DNA of 64,000 nt from an uncultured Duncaniella sp. (GTDB lineage: Bacteria; Bacteroidota; Bacteroidia; Bacteroidales; Muribaculaceae), in NCBI GenBank assembly GCA_910578515.1, contig CAJTQR010000003.1, forward strand, positions 372,001-436,000, given 5' to 3'. A model generated the notes under the pieces. That model had not been told where the DNA came from and did no database searches. It saw only the letters and a program-made list of their open reading frames with translations. The translations under genes were made by a program, and so were the position numbers. The stretch's first letter is position 1, and each line of letters opens with the position of its first letter. Shown in pieces: positions 16,246 through 25,560 of the stretch.

Positions 16246-17379
16246 TTAGAGGAGTTTTGTGAATGAGTCGAGGAAACGGTCGGCATGCTCCTTTGAGATG
16301 CAAAGAGCGGGGAGCAGACGCACAGTGTGCTCACCGGCACCGCCAGTGAAGATTTTCTCATCGAACAGGAGACGCTTGCGGAAGTCGGGAGCGGAGCCTT
16401 CAATCTCCACACCAATCATCAGACCGCGACCGCGCACTTCCTTGACAGCAGGATGAGTCTTGGCAATCTCTTCAAGACGTTCAATCAGGTATGCGCCTAT
16501 CTCTGCGGCATTCTCCACGAGCTTCTCATCCTGAATGACATCAAGCACGGCGATGGCTGCCGCACAGGCGAGGTGGTTGCCGCCGAAAGTGGTGCCGAGC
16601 ATCCCTTTTTTAGCCTCGATGGCGGGTGAAATCAGAATGGCACCCATCGGGAAACCGTTGGCGATACCTTTGGCGCAGGTAATGATGTCGGGGCGTATGC
16701 CTGAGTATTGATGGGCAAAGAAACGTCCGGTACGTCCGTAACCCGACTGGATTTCATCAAGAATCAATAGAGTGCCGTATTGCTTGGTGAGTTCCCGGAG
16801 CGAGCGCATGAAATCATCGTTGACCATGCGTATTCCGGCCACACCCTGGATGCCCTCCACTATTACTGCTGCAAACTCACCGGTGGCAAGTTTGCGCTCC
16901 ACAGCCTCAATGTTGTTGAGAGGCACGAACTCTACGTTGGGAGTGCGGTTGAATGGAGCCTGAATCTTAGGATTGTCAGTGGCGGCTACAGCGCCGGAAG
17001 TTCTGCCATGGAAAGCCTTGTCGAAAGCAAGGATTTTCGGGCGTCCGGTCTGGAAAGATGCCAGTTTCATGGCATTTTCGTTGGCTTCGGCACCTGAGTT
17101 GCAAAGAAACAGTTCATAGTCATCATAGCCACTTGCTTTTCCGAGACGGTCGGCAAGCTGCTGCTGGAGTGAATTCTGTACGGAATTTGAGTAGAATCCG
17201 AGTTTTGATACCTGGTCGGACACAGCTTTTACATAGCGAGGGTGCGCATGACCGATGGATATCACGGCATGACCGCCGTATAGGTCAAGATATTCGTTGC
17301 CCTCAGCATCGTATACATAGCTGCCGCAACCTTTGACCGGTTCTATATCGTAAAGTGAATATACGTCGAAAAGTTTCAT
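16246..17379 (-). CDS. argD: N-acylornithine aminotransferase
   Basis: 377 aa, class III PLP-dependent aminotransferase. Substrate-entry motif YGGHAVISIGHAHP near 34-47, phosphate binding FCNSGAEANENAMK-type sequence near 90, DEIQSGYGRTG near 215, and the PLP Lys in TCAKGIANGFPMG near 245. It converts N-acylglutamate semialdehyde to N-acylornithine with glutamate as amino donor. It is 13 bp upstream of argF'. An 86-nt spacer holding a hairpin separates it from argC, possibly adjusting relative expression. Substrate probably the succinylated form. Confidence 0.94.
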   Translation of the reverse strand: MKLFDVYSLYDIEPVKGCGSYVYDAEGNEYLDLYGGHAVISIGHAHPRYVKAVSDQVSKLGFYSNSVQNSLQQQLADRLGKASGYDDYELFLCNSGAEANENAMKLASFQTGRPKILAFDKAFHGRTSGAVAATDNPKIQAPFNRTPNVEFVPLNNIEAVERKLATGEFAAVIVEGIQGVAGIRMVNDDFMRSLRELTKQYGTLLILDEIQSGYGRTGRFFAHQYSGIRPDIITCAKGIANGFPMGAILISPAIEAKKGMLGTTFGGNHLACAAAIAVLDVIQDEKLVENAAEIGAYLIERLEEIAKTHPAVKEVRGRGLMIGVEIEGSAPDFRKRLLFDEKIFTGGAGEHTVRLLPALCISKEHADRFLDSFTKLL

Positions 17380-17420
17380 ATCGAAGAGGAATTATGTGGA
17401 GGTCGTGGTTAAACAACCTC

Positions 17421-17449
17421 CCGGAAGGGTAGTGTGACTCCCCTCCCGG
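17421..17449 (-). other. hairpin in the argC-argD spacer
   Basis: A 9-bp stem with one G-T pair (17441-17449 with 17421-17429, loop of 11) lies between argC and argD. No T-run follows directly, so it is more likely an RNA processing or stability element than a terminator. Confidence 0.35.
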
Positions 17450-17465
17450 TGGGTGTGTTCTGTTT

Positions 17466-18425
17466 TTAAAAAGCGGATGGCTTAAGCGCGAGACCGGTGC
17501 GCTGCGGAAGTCCGCAGATTATATTCATGTTCTGCACCGCCTGTCCTGATGCCCCTTTTAAAAGATTGTCGATGGCAGAGATGATGAGGAGTTTTGAGCC
17601 ATGTTTCTCAAGTGAAATCACAGCCTTATTGGTGTTGACCACCTGCTTGAGGTCGACCGGACGGTCAGACACATGGGTGAATTCCGCATTCTTGTAGAAA
17701 TCCTTGAAAAGGGCTGTGGCTTCCTCTATGCTCATGTCGGTGTCGATATAAGTCATGGCGAAGATACCACGGGCAAAGTCGCCACGCACGGGGATAAAGC
17801 TGATTTCAGCGTCGAAGCCGGGTTGGAGCTGACGCAATGTCTGCTTGATTTCGGCAAGATGCTGATGCTCGAAAGCTTTGTAGACCGAGAGATTATCGGT
17901 GCGCCAGCTGAAGTGGGTTGTCGCACCGGGCTTCACGCCTGCTCCGGTAGAGCCGGTGATGCCTGTGACATGAATCTCGCCGTTCAGTTTTCCTGCGGCG
18001 GCAAGCGGAAGAAGCGCTACCTGGAGGGCTGTGGCGAAACATCCCGGATTGGCTACTTTCCCAGCACCCTTGATGCGCTCAAGGTTCGCCTCGGGGAGAC
18101 CGTAGACATATCCGTCGCTCTCATCGCGGTAATCCTGTGCGAGGTCCACAATCTTGAGTCCCTCGGGCATCTCGTTTTCCTCCCAGAACTTGCGGCTGAA
18201 TCCATGACCCTGACAAAGGAACAGAACATCGACGGCATTCAAATCGTAATCCTCCGAAAATGTCAGATTGGTTTCGCCAATAAGCCCCTCGTGTATGTCG
18301 GTGATGGGTTTGCCGGCGTTGCTGGTCGAGTGCACGAACTTGATTTCAGCTTCCGGGTGGTTGAGGAGCAGTCGTAGCAGCTCGCCGGCGGTGTAGCCGG
18401 CGCCACCTATGATACCTACTTTCAT
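17466..18425 (-). CDS. argC: N-acyl-gamma-glutamyl-phosphate reductase
   Basis: 319 aa. NAD(P)-binding motif GIIGGAGYTAGELLRLL at the N-terminus, catalytic Cys in VANPGCFATALQ near residue 130, and the TGITGSTGAGVKPG loop after it. It reduces N-acylglutamyl phosphate to the semialdehyde with NADPH. The ATG overlaps the argG stop by 4 bp (18422-18425), so it is translationally coupled to argG. Confidence 0.95.
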   Translation of the reverse strand: MKVGIIGGAGYTAGELLRLLLNHPEAEIKFVHSTSNAGKPITDIHEGLIGETNLTFSEDYDLNAVDVLFLCQGHGFSRKFWEENEMPEGLKIVDLAQDYRDESDGYVYGLPEANLERIKGAGKVANPGCFATALQVALLPLAAAGKLNGEIHVTGITGSTGAGVKPGATTHFSWRTDNLSVYKAFEHQHLAEIKQTLRQLQPGFDAEISFIPVRGDFARGIFAMTYIDTDMSIEEATALFKDFYKNAEFTHVSDRPVDLKQVVNTNKAVISLEKHGSKLLIISAIDNLLKGASGQAVQNMNIICGLPQRTGLALKPSAF

Positions 18426-19630
18426 TTTCCGTTGCGCTTCTGAACGTTATGATAAATCTTCATCTGGTTGCCGAGGATTTTGGTGAATCCTTTCACGTCG
18501 TCGGCGCTCCAAGCCTTGTTGACCTCGCCATATTCGCCGAAGTCGGTCTTCATTAGGTCGAAGGGAGAATCCACGCCTACGAGAGTGTAGCTGTAGGGAC
18601 GGAGCTCGATTTCAACTGTACCGGTGACGTTACGCTGAGAGCTCTCGAGGAATTTCTCCATGTCGCGCATCACAGGTTCGAGGTACTGTGACTCGTGGAG
18701 GAACATGCCGTACCAAGTGCCAATCTGGTCTTTCCAGTACTGCTGCCACTTGGTGAGGGTGTGTTTCTCAAGCATCTTGTGAGCGGCGATGATAAGGATA
18801 GGACCCGCAGCCTCGAAGCCTACACGACCCTTGATGCCAATGATGGTGTCGCCTATGTGCATGTCGCGACCGATTCCGTAGCGAGCTCCGAGACGTTCCA
18901 CCTCGCGGATGGCATCAATCTTGTTGGCATATTCGGTGCCATTCACAGCTGTGATTTCACCTTCATTGAATGAGATGGTCATCTTCTCGGTGCCATGCTC
19001 TGTAACCTGGCTGGGATATGCGCTTTCGGGCAGAGTCTGCTCGGAGTGAAGAGTTTCCTTGCCGCCGATGCTTGTGCCCCAGAGACCTTTGTTGATAGAG
19101 TATTCCATCTTCTTGAAATCGGCTTCGATACCGTGTTTCTTGAGGTAGTCGATTTCATATTCGCGGGTCAGGGTCATGTCGCGGGTGGGGGTGATAATCT
19201 CGATTTCGGGAGCGAGAATCTGGAAAGTGAGGTCGAAACGTACCTGGTCGTTTCCGGCGCCTGTTGAGCCGTGGGCTACGGCGTCAGCACCGATTTTCTT
19301 TGCATATTCAATGATAGCGATAGCCTGGAATATACGTTCGGAAGATACGCTGATGGGGTATGTGCCGTTGCGTAGAACATTTCCGGCTATCATATATTTG
19401 ATGCTCTTGTCGTAATAGTCGCCGGTCACATCGAGCGATGCGTGGGAAGCAGCTCCGAGTTTGAGAGCGCGTTCTTCGATTTTCTCCAGTTCCTCGGGAG
19501 AGAAGCCGCCGGTGTTGGCGATGGCTGTGTGTACCTCATATCCGAGGTCCTCGGAGAGATATTTTGCTGCGAATGATGTATCGAGACCGCCGCTGAAGGC
19601 GAGAACTACTTTTTTCTTGTTATTTTCCAT
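18422..19630 (-). CDS. argG: argininosuccinate synthase
   Basis: 402 aa. PP-loop ATP-binding motif LAFSGGLDTSFAAKYL at residues 10-25; the next conserved block is VAHGSTGAGNDQVRF (aspartate/citrulline site). It joins citrulline and aspartate with ATP to give argininosuccinate, the step before ArgH. It is the second gene of the leftward operon, 86 bp after the GNAT gene. C-terminal dimerisation helix present; full length. Confidence 0.95.
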   Translation of the reverse strand: MENNKKKVVLAFSGGLDTSFAAKYLSEDLGYEVHTAIANTGGFSPEELEKIEERALKLGAASHASLDVTGDYYDKSIKYMIAGNVLRNGTYPISVSSERIFQAIAIIEYAKKIGADAVAHGSTGAGNDQVRFDLTFQILAPEIEIITPTRDMTLTREYEIDYLKKHGIEADFKKMEYSINKGLWGTSIGGKETLHSEQTLPESAYPSQVTEHGTEKMTISFNEGEITAVNGTEYANKIDAIREVERLGARYGIGRDMHIGDTIIGIKGRVGFEAAGPILIIAAHKMLEKHTLTKWQQYWKDQIGTWYGMFLHESQYLEPVMRDMEKFLESSQRNVTGTVEIELRPYSYTLVGVDSPFDLMKTDFGEYGEVNKAWSADDVKGFTKILGNQMKIYHNVQKRNGK

Positions 19631-19716
19631 GACGGGTAAATTTTGAATAGTTGTTTGGATAATTAGAAGTGGATGTCATTGAGAGACTACCACCCGGTTG
19701 ATTATGAGAAAGAGAT

Positions 19717-20334
19717 TTACTTGAGGTGGAGAAGTTTCTTGACGCGGTTGTGCACCCACATCACGTAAGGTGCGCGTTTGGAAGGTCGCTCAAGCTTCGC
19801 CTTAGGGTCGTAAAGCATTCCTGTGCAGAGGCACATGCGTCGGTTGTTGCGCTGAAGAATGTCGTAGTTTACACAACCCTTGCATCCAGCCCAAAATTCC
19901 TCGTCGTCGGTGAGCTCGGAGAAAGTCACCGGCTTGTAGCCCATCTGGGAGTTTAGTTTCATGACCGGGAGCGAGGTAGTGATACTGAATAGTTTCGCGA
20001 ATGGGAAGCGGAGACGCGCCAATTCGAATGTCTTCGCTTTGATGCGGGCGGCCAGTCCCAATCGTCGGAATTCAGGGTCGACTATAAGCCCCGAAGTGGC
20101 TACATAATCACCATGTTCCCAGCTTTCGATATAGCTGAATCCAATTAAACGGTCGTCACAAAGGGCGACCACAGCCTTACCGCCCTTGATTTTCTGGGCG
20201 ATATACTCAGGGGTTCTCCGGGCAATACCGGTTCCGCGCTGAAGTGCCGACTCATAGATGAGGGTGACAATCTGCTCAGCATACTTCGCATGCTCTTCTT
20301 CCGCAAATATCACCTTAATCTGCTCATTGTTCAT
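19717..20334 (-). CDS. GNAT acyltransferase heading the arginine operon, candidate glutamate N-acyltransferase
   Basis: 205 aa. GNAT fold with CoA-binding motif A in VDPEFRRLGLAARIKAKTFE (about 88-107); a C-terminal Cys-rich tail (CKGCVNYDILQRNNRRMCLC) is unusual for GNATs. It is the first gene after the promoter at 20375 and shares the operon with argG-C-D-F'-B and the deacylase. No argA or argJ is in the window. Since every later enzyme needs an N-acylated glutamate, this protein is a reasonable candidate for the glutamate N-succinyl- or N-acetyltransferase of the first step. Fold: clear; substrate: inference from context. Confidence 0.85.
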   Translation of the reverse strand: MNNEQIKVIFAEEEHAKYAEQIVTLIYESALQRGTGIARRTPEYIAQKIKGGKAVVALCDDRLIGFSYIESWEHGDYVATSGLIVDPEFRRLGLAARIKAKTFELARLRFPFAKLFSITTSLPVMKLNSQMGYKPVTFSELTDDEEFWAGCKGCVNYDILQRNNRRMCLCTGMLYDPKAKLERPSKRAPYVMWVHNRVKKLLHLK

Positions 20335-20374
20335 CTAAGTAATTGAAAAAAGTATAAAAATAAAAAATTGTCTG

Positions 20375-20382
20375 CAAAATTA
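20375..20382 (-). promoter_or_regulatory. promoter -7 element of the arginine operon
   Basis: Minus-strand TAATTTTG (20382-20375) predicts a start near 20368, 34 nt before the GNAT ATG. The -33 element is weak. I saw no obvious ArgR palindrome beside it. Confidence 0.5.
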
Positions 20383-20484
20383 CGCAAAAAATATCAATTT
20401 ACCACATAACTGCTTAAAGTAGATAGGATTTTGTCAATAAAAGACGTATTTAAGTGTTAAAAAGATAAATTAATATATAAAAAG

Positions 20485-20520
20485 CAAGGCGGCTGTCGCT
20501 TCAGGGTGACAGCCGCCTTG
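20485..20520. terminator. terminator after the beta-barrel gene
   Basis: Perfect 13-bp stem (20485-20497/20508-20520), flanked by T-runs on both strands. It ends the leftward beta-barrel gene at 20561 and insulates the arginine operon promoter. Confidence 0.88.
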
Positions 20521-20560
20521 TTTTTTATTGTATTCCTTATAATCGTATCTTCGGATTATG

Positions 20561-22306
20561 TCAGAATTTGAATGAAGCGCCTATCAAGCCCGTTATACCC
20601 TGTGAGCGTCGCTCGCCAAGGTGCATATATCGTCGGTTCAGAAGGTTTTCGCCTCGGACGAAGAATGTGAGCCGGTCATTAAATTCATAGCCGGCGCCGA
20701 TATTGAGCGTTGAGGTTGCTCCGAGTGAGGTAGTGTACATTCCATATATGTTGGAATCAGTCTCGGGTACAGCTGAGTAGTTATACATGCGTCTGCCTGC
20801 ACGGAATTCCCAGTCGATTGTGACAAGGAGGGGACGGACAGGGCGTAGTTTCAGCTCTGCCTTTACCACATGTTTAGCGCGGTCGCGCCATTCATAGTAG
20901 GAGTTGTCGTAATCGTTGGGTGCGGTCTCGTAGCTTACACGAGCTGACGCTATCTTGCGATACTCATATCCGAGTGCCACTCCGAGATGCCAGCCCTTGA
21001 GGTCAACCGGGTCGAATATCTGTCCGGCGATATAGCCCAATGAGCCTATAGGCATGAGCCATTTGTCAGCTTTAGCATAACCGCCGAAAAATTCGATGCT
21101 TGTGCCCATGAACGGACCGAGTGCCACCTTGGCATCCAGTGCATAGGGGGTATGGGAATGGGAGTAAGCGAGTGAGCCGTTGATGTAGGGGGTCACGTCG
21201 TAGAGGGATGAGAGTTCGTTGAGGGTTGAGCCACCGTGTGCTCTCAATTCCATGCCGATGGTCTGTGTAGGAGTCCATGCCAGAGTGACGTCGGGGGCTA
21301 CATGTACGGCTTTGCCATCGTTGATAGAGAAGTCGACTTGCGCACCTATGCGGACGGTGGCATGTGAGGCTGTATATAAATAATGTGGTGTGAGAGATAC
21401 AAGACCGTTTGTCTTGCTGCCTTCGGTGATGGCTTCGCCGAGATATGGGAACACTGCCACGTTGTGGGCGGAGGTCATAAGGAAGTGAGCATCGGCATCA
21501 AGACCTATGAATGATGATTCGCCGACGGGGAGGAGACCTTTGAAATCAGCTCCGATACGGTTTTGCTTTACAGGGGAGTAGTCATACTTATTGAAAATAT
21601 ACTCGTATGTAGAGGGGACTTTTGCGTCGTTGAAGCCGAAATGTCTGTAGTCAACTCCTACGGAGTAGAGCAGACCTTCGGTGCGACTGTTGAATGCAAG
21701 GGTAGCATTGATGCGGTTGGATGCCTGTGAGAGCGTGGATATACCTATCGGCATATTGTGGTAGCCGTAGGTGTAGTTGAGCTCGGCATCGAGGTAGGAT
21801 TTCTCCCCGATTGCCTGATGGAGGTCGGCACCTACCGATGCGGTATGGTCGCGCCAGTATAGTTTCTTGGAGTCAATCGTACCACCGACTATACCTTTTA
21901 TCTTTTCGGTGTACACATCGCCGTTATATTGTCCCCATGCGCTCAGACGGGTCTTGTCGGTGTCGATAAGGCGATATCCGGCTGAAAAATCGGCATTGAA
22001 AAGAGGGAATATGCCGAGTGCCACATATCCTTTGTAGGGGGATGTGTAGAGTTTGTCGCCGAAGGCTATGGGTTCAAGAGTGGTGATGGCGTTGGGGACG
22101 CGTGAGGTGACCACCCTGTCGCTGTAGTTAAGGCGAGCCGGCTGGATGGTGGGGAGGGTCACAGTAGGTAAGACGGTGATGCGCGATGCGTCACGTTTCT
22201 GCGGCACAATCTCCTGCTCGACGGTGATTTCCTTGTGGAGCCCCTGGGCGAATGCCCCGGTGCACAAGGAGAGCCCGAAGGCTAATATGATAGTTCTTTT
22301 GTCCAT
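20561..22306 (-). CDS. outer-membrane beta-barrel protein, TonB-receptor-like barrel without plug
   Basis: 581 aa. Signal peptide MDKRTIILAFGLSLCTGAFAQ. A short periplasmic-type N-terminal segment (about 22-75, VEQEIVPQKRDASRITVLPT) is followed by ~500 residues of alternating strands. The end, FFVRGENLLNRRYMHLGE...GASFKF, resembles the last strands of TonB-dependent receptors (xxNLFxxxY pattern, terminal Phe). The plug domain and TonB box are absent, so it is a barrel of that fold rather than a full receptor. It lies 33 bp downstream of a large TPR protein and is expected to be co-transcribed with it; a role in envelope assembly or as a structural pair is plausible. Function unknown. Confidence 0.8.
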   Translation of the reverse strand: MDKRTIILAFGLSLCTGAFAQGLHKEITVEQEIVPQKRDASRITVLPTVTLPTIQPARLNYSDRVVTSRVPNAITTLEPIAFGDKLYTSPYKGYVALGIFPLFNADFSAGYRLIDTDKTRLSAWGQYNGDVYTEKIKGIVGGTIDSKKLYWRDHTASVGADLHQAIGEKSYLDAELNYTYGYHNMPIGISTLSQASNRINATLAFNSRTEGLLYSVGVDYRHFGFNDAKVPSTYEYIFNKYDYSPVKQNRIGADFKGLLPVGESSFIGLDADAHFLMTSAHNVAVFPYLGEAITEGSKTNGLVSLTPHYLYTASHATVRIGAQVDFSINDGKAVHVAPDVTLAWTPTQTIGMELRAHGGSTLNELSSLYDVTPYINGSLAYSHSHTPYALDAKVALGPFMGTSIEFFGGYAKADKWLMPIGSLGYIAGQIFDPVDLKGWHLGVALGYEYRKIASARVSYETAPNDYDNSYYEWRDRAKHVVKAELKLRPVRPLLVTIDWEFRAGRRMYNYSAVPETDSNIYGMYTTSLGATSTLNIGAGYEFNDRLTFFVRGENLLNRRYMHLGERRSQGITGLIGASFKF

Positions 22307-22339
22307 GATTCAAAATTGATTCTTATTAAACACCATCGC

Positions 22340-25333
22340 TTATTTCAGTCTCTGCTCAATCATCTGGAAGATGTCGGCTTCGGTGCCGGGATAGTTGCTC
22401 TGGAGTGATTTCAGGTACTCGTTAGCCTCAAAGTCCTTACCCTGTTTGCGCAGTATGTCGCTGTAGAGGATGAAACCTCGTGCCAGCCAGTACTGGTGGG
22501 GTGTGTTGGATGAGATGAGAGAGTCGGCGACTTTCTCGGCCTTCTTGGTCTGGTTGTTGTCGAGCATTGATTGACCGAGATAGTAGGCGCTCTTCGCACC
22601 GAAGAGGTCCGAGGGGTTTTTGGCGAGTTCTTCCCAATCATTGTAGGCTTCGTCATGGTTGCCGAGATTGTCGTTCGCCATTGCGCGCATGAAGCGTATT
22701 TCGTTGGAGTCGGTCGATGAGTTGGCTGCTGTAGATGCGAGAAGCTTATCAGCTACAGTCACCACTTCGGCATATTTTCCGAGGTCAGCGGCAGTGCGCA
22801 TCAGTCCGATGCGTGCCTCGCGGAGCATGTTTGAGCCGGATGCCCTGCCTTCGAGCTCCTTGTAAGTTTCAAATGCTATTTCAGTTTTTCCGAGAGCATT
22901 CTCTGCGGCACCCTTTATCAGCATTGCATCCTCGGCAACTTCAGCGTCGGGATGGTTGAGCAGGAGCTGGGTGGCATATCCCTGAGCCTCGGCTGAGTTG
23001 CCGGCGTTCCATGAGGCATCGGCAAGATAGTAGAGAGCCTGAGCCTGGCTTGCACCTTGGGGATAGTCGGTGAGGTAGGATGAGAGTTTTGCAGTGGCTC
23101 CTGAGTTGATATAGTCGTTCTCGGCTGCCTGGAATGCAAGTTGGTCAAGTTCTGACGCCTCGAAGCGCGGAGCGTTTGGCACAGAATTTATGAACGACAC
23201 AAATTCCTGCAGCTTGCCATCGGCTGCATAGAGCTGCTTGAGGTCATCGGCGGCAATGCGTGCCTCTTCGCTTGAGGGGAAGGTGTATATGACTTTCTTG
23301 TAGGTGTCGATACCCTTCTGGCGCTGGTTGCCGTTTATGTAGGTGATGGCGAGCTGGAGATAGCCGTTTCGGCCCGGAGCGGTATTGGAATACTGCTGCA
23401 CGAGCTGTGTATAAGTGTTGATGGCTTGGTCGGTCTCGCCGAGTGCCGACTGGCTTTCGGCCTTTTCGAGCAGCGCGGAGGGGAGAAGACCTGAGGAGGG
23501 GAAACGGTCTACAAGATTGTTGATGGTTGCTATTTTACCGGAATGGTCCTTCTGAAGACCCTTCATTATGGCGAGCTGATAGAGAGCATAGTCGCCGGCC
23601 GAGGGGTTGAGGTCGTAAGCTTTGAGATAGTCGGTGGCTGCGGCGTGGAAGTCAGAATTGTAATATCGGCAGTCGCCCATGCGATTGTAAGCATCGGCAA
23701 GGAGTGACGATGGTAGACCGGTATTTCCAGCCGAGAGCATCTTGGCCGCATTGCTGAAGTCGGTGAGGGCTTCGCTGTAAAGTTCCTGCGAGAAGCGCGA
23801 GTATCCGAGGTCATAATAAGCCAGGGCGCGGTTGCCGGTTTCGGATTTAGGCGCAGAGCCGAGGAATGAGAGGTAGGATGACGCTGCCGCGTCGAAATTT
23901 CCACGTGTATAGTAGCAGTCGCCGAGCCAAATGTCGCACTGACGACCGATGTTTGAATTCTTTCCGGCAAGCTTCTTCGCCTGGGTGAGATGCTCGATGG
24001 CGGGGGCAAGTTTTCCTGCCGAGTATTCACGGGTGCCGAGCACAAAGAGTATTCTCTCTTTGGCGCTGAGAAGTTCAGGCGAAGGATTGGGGATGCGGTT
24101 GATGGCTTCGAGCGCGCTGTTGTAATCGTTGTCGGTCATATACCCTGTCACGATATATTTCTGTACGTCGGCGCTGTAGGTCGAGTTGGGATATTCCTTG
24201 AGGAAGTTCTCGAGGAGCGCCACGGAGTTGCCGAAAGGCACTCGTCCGCCATCCATTCGGGCCACGGCATAATTGTAGAACGCAGTCTCGCGGACCTCTC
24301 TGTCATAGTCAACCTTATAGGCGTTTTCAAAAGCCATAAGTGCCGAGCTGTTGTCGCCACGTTTCAGGTATGCCTGTCCGAGGAACAGATATGCGCTCTG
24401 CTCCATGGCTGAGTGGGTGCCGATGGCTTGCTGAAGAAGTTTGATGGCTGCATCATAGTTGGCCTGGCGGTATTCGCTCACGCCGAGGATATAGAATGCC
24501 GAAGGTTGCGGTTCCTTGGCTTCGGCGCAGTATTTCCAGAGATAGGGCAGGGCAGCGTCCTCGTCGCCGAGATTGTAAAGTGATTCACCGGCAATGCGGT
24601 TGCATTCGGGGGTGAACTGTGGCACTTTGCCTGATTTCAGCATTCCGGTTGCAAGCTCCAGTGCGCGTGAATAGTTCTCCTGGGTGAAAGCTATCTGTGC
24701 TTCGTAATATGGAGCGGCATCGCCCGGCTCGCGGGTGGTGTCGACGGTTTTGAACAATGAAAGAGCAAGAGGATAATCCTTTTTCACATAGGCAATGTAG
24801 CCCTGATAGAAACGGGCGGCGTTGCCATACTCTTCCGTTGAGCTTAATGAGCGGAAATAGGAAGCAGCGGCGTCATATTCCCCTAACAACAGGTAAGAGT
24901 AACCTGAACGGTAATTAAGCTCCTCGGCGCGGGCTGAGTTAAGGGCAAGCTGATTTACCTTGTTGTACTCGGCGAGCGCTTCGGCATAGTTGCCACGGTT
25001 GAAATAGAAATCACCGATTGAAGTCATGACATCGGCGCGGCGTGTCGACACTGGGAAATCGGCGAGGAATTTCTTGAATATAATCAAGGCTTCATCATCG
25101 CCAAGACCCTGGGTGGCGAGTCCGAGGTAATACATGGCTTCCTCAGTCTGCTCCGGAGTGGCGTTAAGCGAGTGCAGGCGAGCAAGTTGGTCGATGCATC
25201 CTTCGTAGTTGCGTTCGTTGAACATAAGGACGCCTCTTTCGAGGTATCCGGCAGCATCCGGACGGTTGACCTGTGCCTGAGTCGTGGCTCCGAGGGCGCA
25301 GCATAATGCGGTGAGAATTATTTGTTTTTTCAT
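22340..25333 (-). CDS. large exported tetratricopeptide-repeat protein
   Basis: 997 aa. I start at the ATG at 25333 (MKKQIILTALCCALGATTQAQ, a signal peptide) rather than an in-frame Met at 25384, because the promoter element at 25351-25358 places transcription start near 25344. Almost the whole protein is TPR and TPR-like helices (for example YLGLATQGLGDDEALIIFKK, FYNRGNYAEALAEYNKVNQ-type units, and LALYQLAIMKGLQ-type units). Such proteins bind other envelope proteins in the periplasm. The gene is followed by the beta-barrel gene, which suggests a functional pair. The partner and role are unknown. Confidence 0.85.
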   Translation of the reverse strand: MKKQIILTALCCALGATTQAQVNRPDAAGYLERGVLMFNERNYEGCIDQLARLHSLNATPEQTEEAMYYLGLATQGLGDDEALIIFKKFLADFPVSTRRADVMTSIGDFYFNRGNYAEALAEYNKVNQLALNSARAEELNYRSGYSYLLLGEYDAAASYFRSLSSTEEYGNAARFYQGYIAYVKKDYPLALSLFKTVDTTREPGDAAPYYEAQIAFTQENYSRALELATGMLKSGKVPQFTPECNRIAGESLYNLGDEDAALPYLWKYCAEAKEPQPSAFYILGVSEYRQANYDAAIKLLQQAIGTHSAMEQSAYLFLGQAYLKRGDNSSALMAFENAYKVDYDREVRETAFYNYAVARMDGGRVPFGNSVALLENFLKEYPNSTYSADVQKYIVTGYMTDNDYNSALEAINRIPNPSPELLSAKERILFVLGTREYSAGKLAPAIEHLTQAKKLAGKNSNIGRQCDIWLGDCYYTRGNFDAAASSYLSFLGSAPKSETGNRALAYYDLGYSRFSQELYSEALTDFSNAAKMLSAGNTGLPSSLLADAYNRMGDCRYYNSDFHAAATDYLKAYDLNPSAGDYALYQLAIMKGLQKDHSGKIATINNLVDRFPSSGLLPSALLEKAESQSALGETDQAINTYTQLVQQYSNTAPGRNGYLQLAITYINGNQRQKGIDTYKKVIYTFPSSEEARIAADDLKQLYAADGKLQEFVSFINSVPNAPRFEASELDQLAFQAAENDYINSGATAKLSSYLTDYPQGASQAQALYYLADASWNAGNSAEAQGYATQLLLNHPDAEVAEDAMLIKGAAENALGKTEIAFETYKELEGRASGSNMLREARIGLMRTAADLGKYAEVVTVADKLLASTAANSSTDSNEIRFMRAMANDNLGNHDEAYNDWEELAKNPSDLFGAKSAYYLGQSMLDNNQTKKAEKVADSLISSNTPHQYWLARGFILYSDILRKQGKDFEANEYLKSLQSNYPGTEADIFQMIEQRLK

Positions 25334-25350
25334 AATTTCATAATCTGTCG

Positions 25351-25358
25351 CAAATTTA
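25351..25358 (-). promoter_or_regulatory. promoter -7 element of the TPR/beta-barrel operon
   Basis: Minus-strand TAAATTTG (25358-25351). Its start site near 25344 decides the TPR gene start at 25333, leaving only an 11-nt leader. Confidence 0.45.
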
Positions 25359-25476
25359 CAACCTTTTGGCCGATTTTTAGCCATTCCTGCGCCGAAATTG
25401 CTCGGCAGAGCAATATGGGGTTTGCTGATTAACTTTTTTTAAGGCGATACAGGGCTTTTGAGCGGTGTTTCTATGG

Positions 25477-25484
25477 TAAATTTG
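25477..25484 (+). promoter_or_regulatory. promoter -7 element of the esterase gene
   Basis: TAAATTTG, predicting a start near 25491 and a 70-nt leader before the ATG at 25561. A TTTG lies 16 nt upstream, a little close. Confidence 0.5.
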
Positions 25485-25560
25485 CAAATACAAATTTTTA
25501 TTACGCGGGATTATAAATTGTTTAACAGTATTAAGAAGAATCCAAATTTAATAAATCACC

